Positions 1 to 8,749 are shown, counted from the first letter of the stretch. The stretch: 64,000 nt of DNA from Streptomyces rishiriensis (GCF_003112535.1 NZ_BEWA01000006.1:186001-250000); one strand, 5' to 3'. Numbers and translations: made by a program. Notes: generated by a model not told the origin, from the letters alone.

Positions 1-207
1 GCCCTCCCTCCACTGGTGTCCAGGCGCTCCTGCGGTCCACTGTCTGCCGTGCGCTGCCCGCGGTCGGGATTCTGGCTGCTGCCGCAGCCGCGCCCGAGTG
101 AGCCCGGCGCGGTGGCAACTCCTGGAAACCGGGCACTGAACGGAGGGGAACCGAGTGGACCGCAGACGCAGAAACAGCGCATCTGTGGGCCGCCGCATCA
201 ACTCCGC

Positions 208-330
208 TCAATGGCAACGGCGTTGACGCGGTGGGGGCCGGCGTCCTCGGCCCGAGGTCCAGGCGACGACGGCCGCGCCCCATCCGAGGAGCCACACGGC
301 CGCTCCCAGCGCCCCCGCTGCGACGCTCAC
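208..330 (-). CDS. possible 40-residue single-span membrane protein
   Basis: A short frame starts with a GTG that overlaps the stop of the upstream apbE-like gene (GTGA overlap, the same coupling used elsewhere in the window). It reads VSVAAGALGAAVWLLGWG, continues with about six more hydrophobic residues, and ends in a strongly basic tail (RGRRPPPRQRRCH). This predicts one transmembrane helix with a cytoplasmic positive C-terminus. Translational coupling to a flavin-transferase operon is the only functional hint. I do not recognise a family, and a chance frame in GC-rich DNA remains quite possible. The 207 bases before it hold nothing I can support. Confidence 0.3.
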   Translation of the reverse strand: MSVAAGALGAAVWLLGWGAAVVAWTSGRGRRPPPRQRRCH

Positions 331-1109
331 GCGGCCGCCGCGTCGGCCGTCGGGAAGCCGCCGCTGCGCAGTACGCGCCCGCCGGGCAGTACGGCGTACA
401 CCTCACAGCCCTCCTGCGCCGCCGCCCACTCGACACCATCCGCGCCCAGGGCGAAGGCGGCCGTCGCGACGGTGTCGGCCTCGGTCAGGGTCGGGGCCAC
501 TACGGTGAGGCTGTCGATGCCGGTGACCGGCCTTCCGGTGCGGCCGTCGAGGATGTGGTCGCCGCGTTCGTAGCGTGCGGAGGTCGCGACCGCGGCGTCG
601 GTGAGGTCGAGGACGGCGCACAGCCGGTCGGCGAGCTCGGGGTGGCGTACGCCGACCCGCCAGGGACCGCCGGAGACCACCACGTCACCGCCGGCGTTGA
701 GGCAGAACCGGCTGAGACCGGCGCTGGTCAGCAGCTCGGCCGCGCGCTGCACGGACCAGCCCTTGACCACCGCGCAGGGGTCGAGTCCGCGGCCGGGCAG
801 CCGGACGTCGAAGGCGCCGCCGGTGGCCGCCCGGTAACGCTCGCAGATGTCGAGGACGTGCACGAGGTCGGCGCTCAGCTCGTCGGCCGCCAGTTCGCCC
901 CGGTCGTACCGGGACACCTCGCTGTCGGGCTTGAAAGGGCTGAACCGTTCGTCGACCGCGCGCAGCCAGGCGAACACGGCGTCCCCGGTCGCCTCGGCGG
1001 TCTCCTTGGCGGTCTCCTTGGCGGTCTCCTTGGCAGTCTCGTCGGCGACGACGGGGTCGTCGATCCGCAGGGAGACCGGGAACCCCATGACGTGCTCGAC
1101 GCGCTGCAC
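327..1109 (-). CDS. ApbE-family FAD:protein FMN transferase
   Basis: 260 residues beginning with GTG one base after the stop of the FMN-binding protein gene. ApbE enzymes transfer FMN from FAD onto a Thr/Ser of partner proteins outside the cytoplasm, using Mg2+. Visible family features are the N-terminal MGFPVSLRI strand, the RYDRGEL and LPGRGLDPCAVVKGWSVQRAAEL region (nucleotide binding), LNAGGDVVVSGG, and the late HILDGRTGRPVTGIDSLTVVAPTLTEADTVAT segment with the metal-binding Asp and Thr. An ETAKETAKETAKETA run at about residues 25-40 is encoded by a 12-base tandem repeat and looks like a local expansion. No clear signal peptide is seen, which is odd for an enzyme acting outside; export may use another start or partner. 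The neighbour carries the target motif, so the substrate is probably encoded next door. Confidence 0.88.
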   Translation of the reverse strand: MQRVEHVMGFPVSLRIDDPVVADETAKETAKETAKETAEATGDAVFAWLRAVDERFSPFKPDSEVSRYDRGELAADELSADLVHVLDICERYRAATGGAFDVRLPGRGLDPCAVVKGWSVQRAAELLTSAGLSRFCLNAGGDVVVSGGPWRVGVRHPELADRLCAVLDLTDAAVATSARYERGDHILDGRTGRPVTGIDSLTVVAPTLTEADTVATAAFALGADGVEWAAAQEGCEVYAVLPGGRVLRSGGFPTADAAAA

Positions 1110-1110
1110 G

Positions 1111-1530
1111 TCAGGCGCCCTTCGCGTCGATCGCCGCCTGGAGGGACTCCTTGTAACCGTCGCTGGTGAGGGTCGCGCCGGAAACGGCGTCTATGTCCGC
1201 GCTCTGTGCTGTAAGCGTTTCCGCAATCAGTTTCGGCACCGCGGCCGTCGTCTGCGGATGGTTCGGCTGCTTCAGCATCTTCACAGCCGTGATCTTGTCG
1301 CCGTCGTAGGTGACCTGGACCTGCACGTCGCCCTTCTCCGTCGTCACGGTCGTGCCGGTGAAGACCGGCGACCCTGAGGCGGAGGTCGAGGACGAGGACG
1401 AGCCGGAGGAGGACGCGGGGGGCGTCGAGACGGCCTCGGTGGTGGAGGTCGTCCCCGTCGACGGCGCGTAGCGCCAGACCGGGATGAGGCCCGCCACGGA
1501 CAGGACCAGGACAGGCAGTGCTCGCTTCAC
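1111..1530 (-). CDS. FMN-binding domain protein, covalent flavin carrier
   Basis: 139 residues from a GTG start. An N-terminal hydrophobic segment (ALPVLVLSVAGLIPV) acts as signal or anchor, followed by a Ser/Thr-rich linker (about residues 25-55) and then an FMN_bind domain. The C-terminal DAVSGATLTSDGYKESLQAAI contains the S-G-A-T flavinylation motif in which the Thr is esterified with FMN by ApbE. The domain is therefore expected to sit on the outer face of the membrane and shuttle electrons received from the membrane flavoprotein encoded upstream. The gene lies between that reductase (10-base gap) and apbE (1-base gap), so the three form one operon. The final electron acceptor is not visible from sequence. 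Confidence 0.88.
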   Translation of the reverse strand: MKRALPVLVLSVAGLIPVWRYAPSTGTTSTTEAVSTPPASSSGSSSSSTSASGSPVFTGTTVTTEKGDVQVQVTYDGDKITAVKMLKQPNHPQTTAAVPKLIAETLTAQSADIDAVSGATLTSDGYKESLQAAIDAKGA

Positions 1531-1540
1531 GTTGTCTCTC

Positions 1541-2878
1541 TCATCCCGCCAGGCTGAAGCGCTCGAAGTGGATCTGCGGCTTGGGCACGTCGAGCTCGCG
1601 CAGGGTGCCGAGGACCGCGTTCATCATCGGCGGCGGCCCGCACAGGAAGACGTCGCGCTGCGCGATGTCCGGTACGAGCGCGGCCAGTTCGCGAGGCGCC
1701 AGCCGGTCGGGGGCCGACGGCCCGGTGACCAGGTGGAGCTCGGCGCCCTTGGCGACCGCCAGCTCGCGCAGCTCGTCGTAGAGGACGGCGTCACGCTCGC
1801 CGGCCACCCGGTAGATGACGACCGTGTGCCCGTGGATCTCCTCCAGCAGCGCCCGGATCGGGGTCACGCCGACGCCGCCGGCGATGAGCACGGCCTCCGG
1901 GCGGGTGCGGTGCATCGCCGTGAAGGCTCCGTAGGGGCCTTCGGCGAAGACGCGGGTGCCGGGCGCCAGGTGGCGCAGGCTCGCGGAGCCGTCGCCGGCC
2001 GCCTTCGCGGTCAGCCTCAGCCGGGTGCCGTCGGGCGCGGCCGACAGGGAGAAGGGGTTCGCCTGCCACCAGCGGTCCTTGGTCAGGAACCTCCAGAGGA
2101 AGAACTGGCCGGCCCGGGCGGGCATCCGGTCCAGGTCGCGTCCGGTGATGTACACGCTGACGACGTTGTCGGCCTCGGGCACGACCGCCTCGACGCGCAG
2201 CTGGTGCCGCCAGTTCCGCCACAGGGGCAGGACGAGGCGGCCCAGCAGGACGGAGCCCAGGGCGACGCCCCACACCGCGTACCAGTAGGCCGTGGCCGCG
2301 GACGACGCGGTGAACGTCGTCCCGGCCGCGATCTGGTGGGTGAAGGCCAGCACCACGGCGACGTAGGCGTACAGGTGGATGAAGTGCCAGGTCTCGTAGG
2401 CGAGCCGGCGACGGGCCCAGCGGGCCGAGGCGCCGCCGATCACCAGGATCAGCCCCATCGCGACGACCGCGCGGAAAACGCCTTCGACGGTTTCGGCGAG
2501 GTCGACGACTTGGCTCACGGGGTTCATCGAGGAGGACTGGGAGTAGCCGAAGGCGATGAAGACCACGTGTCCGACCAGCGTCCACAGCAGGCCGAAGCCG
2601 GTCCAGCGGTGCCAGTTGGTCAGCCGGTCCATGCCGATGCGGCGGTCCAGCCAAGGCAGCCGGGCCACCAGCAACAGCTGGAACGCCATCAGCAGGGCGG
2701 CGTACAGGCCGGCGAACCGGCCGGTGACGACCAGTGCGTTGGAGGCGAAGCCCGCCTGCACGGCGAACCAGGTCACGACGGCGGCGTTCGCGGCCAGCAC
2801 GGCGTACAGGCCGGTGCGGGCCACCACTTTCGGGCGTATCGCCGTGGGGGGCGCGGGAGGCGATTGGACGGTCGTCAC
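1541..2878 (-). CDS. ferric-reductase-like membrane oxidoreductase with FAD/NAD domain
   Basis: 445 residues, GTG start preceded by AGGAG. The N-terminal half (about residues 18-215) has six hydrophobic helices with histidines (WHRWTGFG, HIVFIAFG-type and WHFIHLYAY) typical of the haem-binding ferric reductase-like transmembrane domain. The C-terminal half is a ferredoxin-NADP reductase module: NPFSLSAAP near residue 275 binds FAD, AVLIAGGVGVTPIRALLEEI binds NAD(P)H, and the tail FLCGPPPMM and FERFSLAG is diagnostic of the family. It probably moves electrons from cytoplasmic NAD(P)H across the membrane to the flavinylated carrier encoded next. It is first in a three-gene operon and divergent from the two-component system, whose regulator is the likely controller. 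Confidence 0.85.
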   Translation of the reverse strand: MTTVQSPPAPPTAIRPKVVARTGLYAVLAANAAVVTWFAVQAGFASNALVVTGRFAGLYAALLMAFQLLLVARLPWLDRRIGMDRLTNWHRWTGFGLLWTLVGHVVFIAFGYSQSSSMNPVSQVVDLAETVEGVFRAVVAMGLILVIGGASARWARRRLAYETWHFIHLYAYVAVVLAFTHQIAAGTTFTASSAATAYWYAVWGVALGSVLLGRLVLPLWRNWRHQLRVEAVVPEADNVVSVYITGRDLDRMPARAGQFFLWRFLTKDRWWQANPFSLSAAPDGTRLRLTAKAAGDGSASLRHLAPGTRVFAEGPYGAFTAMHRTRPEAVLIAGGVGVTPIRALLEEIHGHTVVIYRVAGERDAVLYDELRELAVAKGAELHLVTGPSAPDRLAPRELAALVPDIAQRDVFLCGPPPMMNAVLGTLRELDVPKPQIHFERFSLAG

Positions 2879-3030
2879 GGACGGAAACTCCTAGATCGGG
2901 GCCTCATGACTCAGAGCTTCTCCGTGCTTTGCTGTCGTTTTCCTGTCGTACAACTTTCAAGAGCATATCGATGCGCGCGCAGGGCGGACGCGGGTCTGGC
3001 GCCGTGCAGCGGGTGGCGCACTATGAGCGG

Positions 3031-3723
3031 GTGGAAAAAGTACGACTCCTCGTCGTGGACGACGACCCGCCGATCGCCGACCTCGTGGCGACGGTCGCCC
3101 GTTACGAGGGCTGGGACGCGGTCACCGCGAACTCCGGAGAGGAAGCGCTGCGTCGCGCCGCCGACTTCCATCCTGACATCGTGGTGCTCGACCTGATGCT
3201 GCCCGACCTCGACGGCTTCGGGGTGCTCGACCGTCTGCGACGCTCGGGCACGATGGTGCCGGTCGTCTTTCTCACGGCGCGCGACGGGGTCGCCGACCGC
3301 GTGGCCGGGCTGACCCGGGGCGGGGACGACTACCTGGTGAAACCGTTTGCTGTGGAAGAGCTGATGGCGCGGCTACGCACCGTGCTGCGGCGCAGCGCCG
3401 GGCCCGGCTTCCAGCGTTCCGTGCTGCGTGTGGCGGACCTCGTCATGGAGGAGGACACCCGGGAGGTCCGGCGCGACGGAAAGCTCCTGACCCTGACCCC
3501 CACCGAGTACGAGGTGCTGCGCTATCTGATGCGCAAGTCCCCGAGCGTGCTCACCAAGGCGCAGATCCTCGACCATGTCTGGGAATACGGTTTCGGCGGG
3601 CGTTCCAACGTCGTCGAACTCGTCGTCAGCCGGTTGCGCCGCAAACTCGACGCGACGGGCGACGATCCGCTGATCCAGACGGTACGCGGTTTCGGATACG
3701 TCATCCGGCAGGCGGCCGAGTGA
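3031..3723 (+). CDS. OmpR-family response regulator
   Basis: 230 residues if translation starts at the GTG giving VEKVRLLVVDDDPP; an ATG at 2971 would add 20 residues (MRAQGGRG...). Neither has a strong ribosome site, and I prefer the shorter start because it begins at the receiver fold. The receiver has the acidic cluster D10-D12, phosphoacceptor D54 (VVLDLMLPDLDG) and K104 (YLVKPF). The C-terminal winged helix is OmpR/PhoB type (LTPTEYEVLRYL through VVSRLRRKLD to VRGFGYVIR). Its stop overlaps the kinase start, so the pair is co-translated. Divergence from the flavin electron-transfer operon suggests that operon as a target, which is inference only. Confidence 0.93.
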   Translation: MEKVRLLVVDDDPPIADLVATVARYEGWDAVTANSGEEALRRAADFHPDIVVLDLMLPDLDGFGVLDRLRRSGTMVPVVFLTARDGVADRVAGLTRGGDDYLVKPFAVEELMARLRTVLRRSAGPGFQRSVLRVADLVMEEDTREVRRDGKLLTLTPTEYEVLRYLMRKSPSVLTKAQILDHVWEYGFGGRSNVVELVVSRLRRKLDATGDDPLIQTVRGFGYVIRQAAE

Positions 3724-5153
3724 TCGCCTGGCCCAAGCAGTCCTACCGCGGGCTGCGGCTCGGCACGCGGCTGGCGCTCGGTCTGGGCGCGCTGTCGCTG
3801 GTGGTGTTCGCGGTGGTCGGAACGGCCCTGACCACCTACATGCGCGACTATCTGTCGGCGCAGCTCGACGACCAGCTCGCGATCGCCCAGGTCGCCCAGT
3901 CCAAGAGCCTCGTGGACTCCGGCTCGCTGGCCGGGAAGAAGTACTGGGGCTGGTACTACGCCGTCTACGACGTACGCGCGGGCGAGCCCGTGCTGCGCAA
4001 GCCCGAGGAACCCGGTGACGTGCCCCAGGACGTCGACGAGCTCACCGCCCTGGCCAAGGCGCAGACGACCGCCGACGCCGAAATGCTGAGCACCGCGCAC
4101 ATCGCGGGGCAGGGCGAGTACCGACTGCGCGCCTGCGAGGTGGAGCCCGGGGTGGTGCTGGTCAGCGGCGCGCCCATGGACGATCTCGAAGACACGGTCG
4201 GTCAGTTGATCACGATCCAGGTCGTCACCTTCGGCCTGGCACTGCTGACGCTCGTGGTGTTCGGCCGGGCGCTGCTGCGGCGCGGGCTGAAACCGCTCAG
4301 CGACATGGCGCACACCGCGCACGGCATCGCCTCCCACGACCTGACCGAGTCGGCGTCCCGTGTCCCCCTGCGCGCCGACGCCCCCGGCGGCGGCCCCGAG
4401 GTGGAAGAGCTGCGCACCGCGTTCAACACGATGCTGGAGCACTTCGACGACTCGCTCGCCGTGCGCGCGGAGGCCGAGCAGCGGCTGCGGCGTTTCGTCG
4501 CCGACGCCTCGCACGAGCTGCGCACCCCGCTGATGTCAGTACGCGGTTACGCCGACCTTTTCCAGTACGCGGCCGCCAACGCGCCCGAGGAGCGTGACAA
4601 GCATCTGGCCCGGCTGCGCGCCGAGGCCGCCCGGATGGGCTTTCTGCTGGACGATCTGCTGTTGCTGGCCCGTCTGGACGCGGCCGAGGTGGAAACGCCG
4701 CTGCGGATGGAGAACGCCGACCTGGTGGAGCTGGTCGAGCATGCGGCCGACGCGTTTCGCGCGAGCCACCCCGGCCATCCGCTGACCATGACGCCGGGCC
4801 CCGCCGCCGTCCCCCTGCGGATGGACCCCCACCGCATCCGTCAGGTGCTGGACAACCTCCTCACCAACGCCGCCGTGCACACCCCGGCGGGCACGCCGGT
4901 CCACGTCGAGGTGACCGTCTCGCCGGACGCGGCGCGGGTCCACGTGGCCGACCAGGGCCCCGGCATACCGCCCGACGATCGTGACAGCGTTTTCGACCGT
5001 TTCTACCGCGTCGACAGGGCCCGCAGCCGCGACCGCGGCGGCAGCGGTCTGGGCCTGTCGGTCGCCCGCTCCCTGGTCCAGGCGCACGGCGGCTCGCTGG
5101 AACTGAGCCCCACGGCGAAGACCACGGTCTTCACGGTCACGCTGCCCCTGTGA
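3720..5153 (+). CDS. sensor histidine kinase, partner of the OmpR-type regulator
   Basis: 477 residues, GTG start overlapping the regulator stop by four bases. Domains in order: transmembrane helix at about residues 17-42, an extracytoplasmic domain of about 115 residues, a second helix at about 162-185, HAMP linker, HisKA with phosphoacceptor H265 in DASHELRTPL, then an HATPase domain with the N box (DNLLTNAAVHTP), DQGPGIPPDD and the GGSGLGLSVARSLV lid. All key residues are present, so this should be an active membrane kinase sensing an outside signal. The sensor domain has no family I recognise. Confidence 0.95.
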   Translation: MIAWPKQSYRGLRLGTRLALGLGALSLVVFAVVGTALTTYMRDYLSAQLDDQLAIAQVAQSKSLVDSGSLAGKKYWGWYYAVYDVRAGEPVLRKPEEPGDVPQDVDELTALAKAQTTADAEMLSTAHIAGQGEYRLRACEVEPGVVLVSGAPMDDLEDTVGQLITIQVVTFGLALLTLVVFGRALLRRGLKPLSDMAHTAHGIASHDLTESASRVPLRADAPGGGPEVEELRTAFNTMLEHFDDSLAVRAEAEQRLRRFVADASHELRTPLMSVRGYADLFQYAAANAPEERDKHLARLRAEAARMGFLLDDLLLLARLDAAEVETPLRMENADLVELVEHAADAFRASHPGHPLTMTPGPAAVPLRMDPHRIRQVLDNLLTNAAVHTPAGTPVHVEVTVSPDAARVHVADQGPGIPPDDRDSVFDRFYRVDRARSRDRGGSGLGLSVARSLVQAHGGSLELSPTAKTTVFTVTLPL

Positions 5154-5548
5154 CGGGGGCGCGGCGCCGCCGGCTCCCGGGGCTGGGCCGGGTGGGCTTC
5201 GTCGGCTCCCGGGGCTGGGCCGGATAGGCGTCGTCGGCTCAGTGACGGGGGGGGCGCGGCGCCGTCGGCTCGCAAGGCTGGGCCGGGTGGGCTTCGTCGG
5301 CGCCGCGGGGTGAGTGAACGTCGGCGAGGGCCTGGGATGAACCGCGGGGTGCGCGGGCAGAAATGACACAGTCTCACCGCGCCCCTGCGTCACCGCTCCG
5401 CGGTCGCCCTTCGGCCCGCGCTCCGTCGGCTGCCGGACACCGCACCGTCACACCGGAGGGGAACCACTCCCCCGTCCCCTCCCCGGACTCGCCCTCGATC
5501 CGTCACGCCGCCGCCGCGCGGTCACGACGCGGAAGGACGACGTGCGCC
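5154..5548. repeat. intergenic region with imperfect repeats of about 40-100 bases
   Basis: Downstream of the kinase gene the sequence repeats itself. The block GACGGGGGCGCGGCGCC... GGCTC is seen near 5152 and again, with extra Gs, near 5242. The block GGCTGGGCCGGGTGGGCTTC recurs near 5180 and 5276, with a degenerate third copy near 5214. No convincing gene lies here. The last part (5531-5541) carries the GGAAGGA ribosome site of the next gene. Confidence 0.6.
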
Positions 5549-6553
5549 GTGTCCCTGCTGCCCCTGGACGAGACCGCGTCCCCGCAACACCCGGTCGCGG
5601 ACGTCCGCCGCCCCACACCGGGCGCGACCGCGGCCCGCCGCGCCCTCCGCCTGTTTCCGCTGCTGCTCCTCGCGGTGTGGGCGGCACTCGACTGGCGTGC
5701 CGTGCACGACGGCGCCGCCCGGCTCGCAGCCGCCGACCCTTGGTGGCTGCTGGTCGGACTGCTCTTCACCTACCTGGGTGCGGTCGCCGCCGCCTGCGTC
5801 CGTCAGGGCGCGATCACCGAGCGGCTGCCGCCCGGCCTGCTGGTGGCCTCTCAGATCGCCGCGGGCGCCGCGAACCACGTGCTGCCCGCGAGCATCGGCG
5901 CCCACGCGGTCACCGTCCGGTTCCTGACGCGCCAAGGCGTCCCGCTGCCCCGGGCCACTGCCTCGATCGCCCTGTACTCCCTGGTCAGAGCGGTGGCGAA
6001 GACGCCAGTGGTACTGATCTTCGTGCTCGCCGCACCCGCCGCCGCGCCCCCTGTCCGGCTTGTCCCGGAGGGTCGCACGCTGGTCCTGGCCGCCGTCGGC
6101 CTCCTGCTGGCGCCTGCGGCGGCCGCGGGGCTCTACGTGCTCGTGCGGCCCCTGCGCCGACCCGCCCTGGACTTCGTCCGTACGGCGCTCACCGACGCCC
6201 GGCGCCTGCACAGCCGTCCCGCCCGCTTCCTGCCCCTGTGGGGCGGAGCGGTCGCGGCCCCGCTGATCCAGGCGAGCGTGGTGGCCTCGGTGGGAACGGC
6301 GCTGGGCCTGCCCCTGTCGTGGCCGCAGCTGCTGTTCGCGTTCCTCGCGGCGAGCACCGCGGCCGGCGCCGTGCCCGCGCCGGGCGGCATCGGCCCGGTC
6401 GACGCGGCCCTGGTCTTCACCCTGGCCGGCTACGGAACCCCGTTGCCCCTGGCCACGGCGACGGTCATCGGCTACCGGGTGCTGACGGTCTGGGTGCCGC
6501 TGCTGCCGGGGATGCTGGTGCCGTCGGCGCTGGTGCAGCGAAAACTGCTGTGA
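5549..6553 (+). CDS. YbhN/lysylphosphatidylglycerol-synthase-like integral membrane protein
   Basis: 334 residues from the GTG (MSLLPLDETASPQHP) that follows a GGAAGGA ribosome site by 11 bases; the frame is open further upstream but without that signal. The protein is a multi-span membrane protein with about eight hydrophobic stretches and the family-typical NHVLPASIGAHAVTVRFL, PAPGGIGPVDAALV and GYRVLTVWVPLLPG segments of the UPF0104/AglD/flippase-like family. Members are thought to act in lipid or polyprenyl-linked substrate handling. The catalytic aminoacyl-transferase domain of MprF is absent, so this is the membrane part only. It is monocistronic, and the substrate is unknown. Confidence 0.8.
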   Translation: MSLLPLDETASPQHPVADVRRPTPGATAARRALRLFPLLLLAVWAALDWRAVHDGAARLAAADPWWLLVGLLFTYLGAVAAACVRQGAITERLPPGLLVASQIAAGAANHVLPASIGAHAVTVRFLTRQGVPLPRATASIALYSLVRAVAKTPVVLIFVLAAPAAAPPVRLVPEGRTLVLAAVGLLLAPAAAAGLYVLVRPLRRPALDFVRTALTDARRLHSRPARFLPLWGGAVAAPLIQASVVASVGTALGLPLSWPQLLFAFLAASTAAGAVPAPGGIGPVDAALVFTLAGYGTPLPLATATVIGYRVLTVWVPLLPGMLVPSALVQRKLL

Positions 6554-6573
6554 GCGCCGACACCCGTTGAACG

Positions 6574-6817
6574 TCAGACATCAGCGGTCAGACATCAGCG
6601 GTCAGACGGCAGCGGTCAGACGGCGGCGTTCAGACGTCAGCGTTCAGCCGGTACCGAGACCCGTCGTCGCCGCCGTCAGCCTCCGGACGTCCACCCTCGG
6701 CTCTGGGCGTCCGCCCTCAGCTCAGGACGTACGCCCTCGGCTCTGGACGTGTGGCGTCAGCTCCGGTCGTCCGGCGTCAGCTCTCGCTGTCCAACGTCAG
6801 CTCTGATCGTCCGCCGC
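6574..6817. repeat. two adjoining degenerate tandem repeat arrays (14-base and 20-base units)
   Basis: Between convergent genes lie about five copies of a 14-base unit (GTCAGACATCAGCG and variants, 6574-6648). They are followed by about seven copies of a unit close to 20 bases (CAGCTCAGGACGTACGCCCT and variants, from about 6677). The last 20-base copy runs into the msrB gene and encodes its final residues and stop codon. No gene is supported in the stretch between 6554 and 6796. Confidence 0.8.
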
Positions 6818-7207
6818 GAGCCTCAGCGAGATGCTGTTGATGCAGTACCGCTGGTCGGTCGGGGTCGCATAGCCCTCGCCCGCGAACACGTGTCCGAGGT
6901 GGGAGCCGCAGCGGGCGCAGCGCACCTCGGTGCGCACCATCCCGTGCGTGCGGTCCTCGATCAGCTCCACCGCGTCGGTGTCCTTGGGGTCGAAGAAGGA
7001 CGGCCAGCCGCAGTGGGACTCGAACTTGGTGTCGGAGGTGAACAGTTCCGCGCCGCAGGCCCGACAGGAGTAGACCCCCTTGGCCTTGGTGTCGGTGTAC
7101 TCACCGGTGAAGGCGGGCTCGGTCGCCGCCTGACGCAGGACGGCGTACTCGGCGGGCGTCAGCTCCGCCCGCCACTGCTCGTCCGGCTTTTCGACGTCGT
7201 ACGACAT
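6797..7207 (-). CDS. msrB: peptide-methionine (R)-S-oxide reductase MsrB
   Basis: 136 residues, the normal length of a stand-alone MsrB. It reduces the R epimer of methionine sulfoxide in proteins in the cytoplasm, recycled by thioredoxin. The structural zinc is bound by C48/C51 (YSCRACG) and C97/C100 (VRCARCG). The catalytic Cys is C122 in QRYCINSISLR, and the substrate-binding HCGWPSF segment is intact at residues 65-71. The last residues (ADDQS and stop) lie inside a tandem repeat unit. murC lies upstream on the same strand, with its stop only 14 bases before the msrB start, so the two may be co-transcribed. Confidence 0.97.
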   Translation of the reverse strand: MSYDVEKPDEQWRAELTPAEYAVLRQAATEPAFTGEYTDTKAKGVYSCRACGAELFTSDTKFESHCGWPSFFDPKDTDAVELIEDRTHGMVRTEVRCARCGSHLGHVFAGEGYATPTDQRYCINSISLRLAADDQS

Positions 7208-7220
7208 GAGCCTCAGCTCC

Positions 7221-8606
7221 TCACTGCGAAAGACGGTCCAGGATGCGCGGGCCCAGGTCGGTCACATCTCCCGCGCCCATGGTGAGAACGAGATCACCGG
7301 CCTTCGCCATTCCCGCGATCACGGACGGCGCCTCGTCCTTGTCGTGGACGGCCGTCACGTCGGCGCCCGCCGCGCGTGCCGCGTCGATGATCAGCTCGCT
7401 GGTCACGCCCGGGATCGGGTCCTCGCGGGCCGGGTAGATGTCGAGGACGACGGAGGCGTCCGCCAGGGCCAGCGCCTGTCCCATCTCCGTGCCGAGCTCC
7501 TGGGTGCGGGAGAAAAGATGCGGCTGGAAGAGGACGAGGATGCGGGCGTCGCCGACCGCAGCGCGCATCGCCTCCAGGTCGGCCGTCATCTCGGTCGGGT
7601 GGTGGGCGTAGGAGTCCACGACCTGGACGCCCGCCGCTTCGCCCTTGAGCTGCAGCCGGCGCTTGACGCCCGTGTACGCGGCGAGAGCCGGGGCGAGCTC
7701 CGCGGCCGGGACGCCCAGGGCGACGCCCGCCGCCAGCGCGGCCACGGCGTTGTGCGCGTAGTGGCGGCCGGGCACCGAGACCGCGAAGGTGAGCTCTTCG
7801 CCGTCCAGGACGACCGTCACCTCGCTCTTCAGTCCCTGCGGGACGACGGAGAGGACCCGTACGTCGGCGTCCGCGGCCTCTCCGTACGTCACCACCCGCA
7901 CGCCCTCGACGCGCCGGGTGAGTTCGCGGGCGCCCTCGTGGTCGGCGGTGATCACCAGCGTGCCGCCGGGCACGATCTTCCCGGCGAAGGTCTCGAAGGA
8001 CTCGTAGATCTCGTCCATCGAGGCGTAGTTGGCGTGGTGGTCGAGTTCGACGTTGAGGACGATGGCGACCTCGGGCGCGTACTTGTGGAAGCTGCGGTCC
8101 GATTCGTCCGCCTCGGCGACGAAGATCTCGCCCTCGCCGTGCCGGGCGTTGGAACCGGGCGCGTCCAGGTCGCCGCCGATCGCGTACGAGGGGTTCAGCC
8201 CGAGCTCGGAGAGCGACACCGCCAGCATGGACGTGGTGGTCGTCTTGCCGTGCGTGCCGGCGACGGCGATGGGACGCAGTCCGTCCATAAGCCGGGCGAG
8301 CGCGTCCGAGCGGTGGACCACCGGGATGCCGAGCTCGGCCGCGCGGGCGAGCTCCGGGTTGTCGGCGCGGATCGCCGACGACACGACGACGCAGCTGGCG
8401 TCGTCGGCCAGGTGCCCGGCCGCGTGCCCGATGTGCACGGTCGCCCCGAGCGCCCGCAGCGCCGCCGCCGTCTCCGACTCCTTGGCGTCGCTGCCGGCCA
8501 CCTTCGCCCCGCGCTGGGCCAGGATCTTCGCGATCCCCGACATTCCGGCCCCGCCGATGCCGATGAAGTGCGGTCGGTCCATGGCGGTAGGAAGGCCGGG
8601 TGCCAT
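7221..8606 (-). CDS. murC: UDP-N-acetylmuramate--L-alanine ligase
   Basis: 461 residues from the ATG giving MAPGLPTAMDRPHFIGIGGAGMSG, which has GGGAGA upstream; the frame is open further upstream but only through repeat-rich DNA. MurC adds L-Ala to UDP-MurNAc in peptidoglycan synthesis. Visible are the N-terminal IGIGGAGMSGIAKIL nucleotide-sugar site, the ATP loop GTHGKTTTTSMLA, the ADESDRSF Mur-ligase motif, and the C-terminal VVDSYAHHPTEM and FQPHLFSRT signatures. In Streptomyces this copy lies away from the dcw cluster that holds the other mur genes. It is followed closely by msrB. Confidence 0.97.
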   Translation of the reverse strand: MAPGLPTAMDRPHFIGIGGAGMSGIAKILAQRGAKVAGSDAKESETAAALRALGATVHIGHAAGHLADDASCVVVSSAIRADNPELARAAELGIPVVHRSDALARLMDGLRPIAVAGTHGKTTTTSMLAVSLSELGLNPSYAIGGDLDAPGSNARHGEGEIFVAEADESDRSFHKYAPEVAIVLNVELDHHANYASMDEIYESFETFAGKIVPGGTLVITADHEGARELTRRVEGVRVVTYGEAADADVRVLSVVPQGLKSEVTVVLDGEELTFAVSVPGRHYAHNAVAALAAGVALGVPAAELAPALAAYTGVKRRLQLKGEAAGVQVVDSYAHHPTEMTADLEAMRAAVGDARILVLFQPHLFSRTQELGTEMGQALALADASVVLDIYPAREDPIPGVTSELIIDAARAAGADVTAVHDKDEAPSVIAGMAKAGDLVLTMGAGDVTDLGPRILDRLSQ

Positions 8607-8749
8607 GTGCTGTCTCCCAAGGTGCGCTACGACGGTCCAGTGCGTCCCCACCCTATGGGGCGAGCGCCGCGGCGGCCGACTCGGGCCGCGAGGAGCCGCG
8701 CCGCACCCGCCCCGTCGGCCCACCGATCCCCCGCACCTGCCTCGTCGGG

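Noticed and set aside
155..226. 23-codon GTG frame after GGAGGGG encoding an Arg-rich peptide
   Set aside because: Too short and lacking any context or conservation evidence; it overlaps the opposite small membrane frame.
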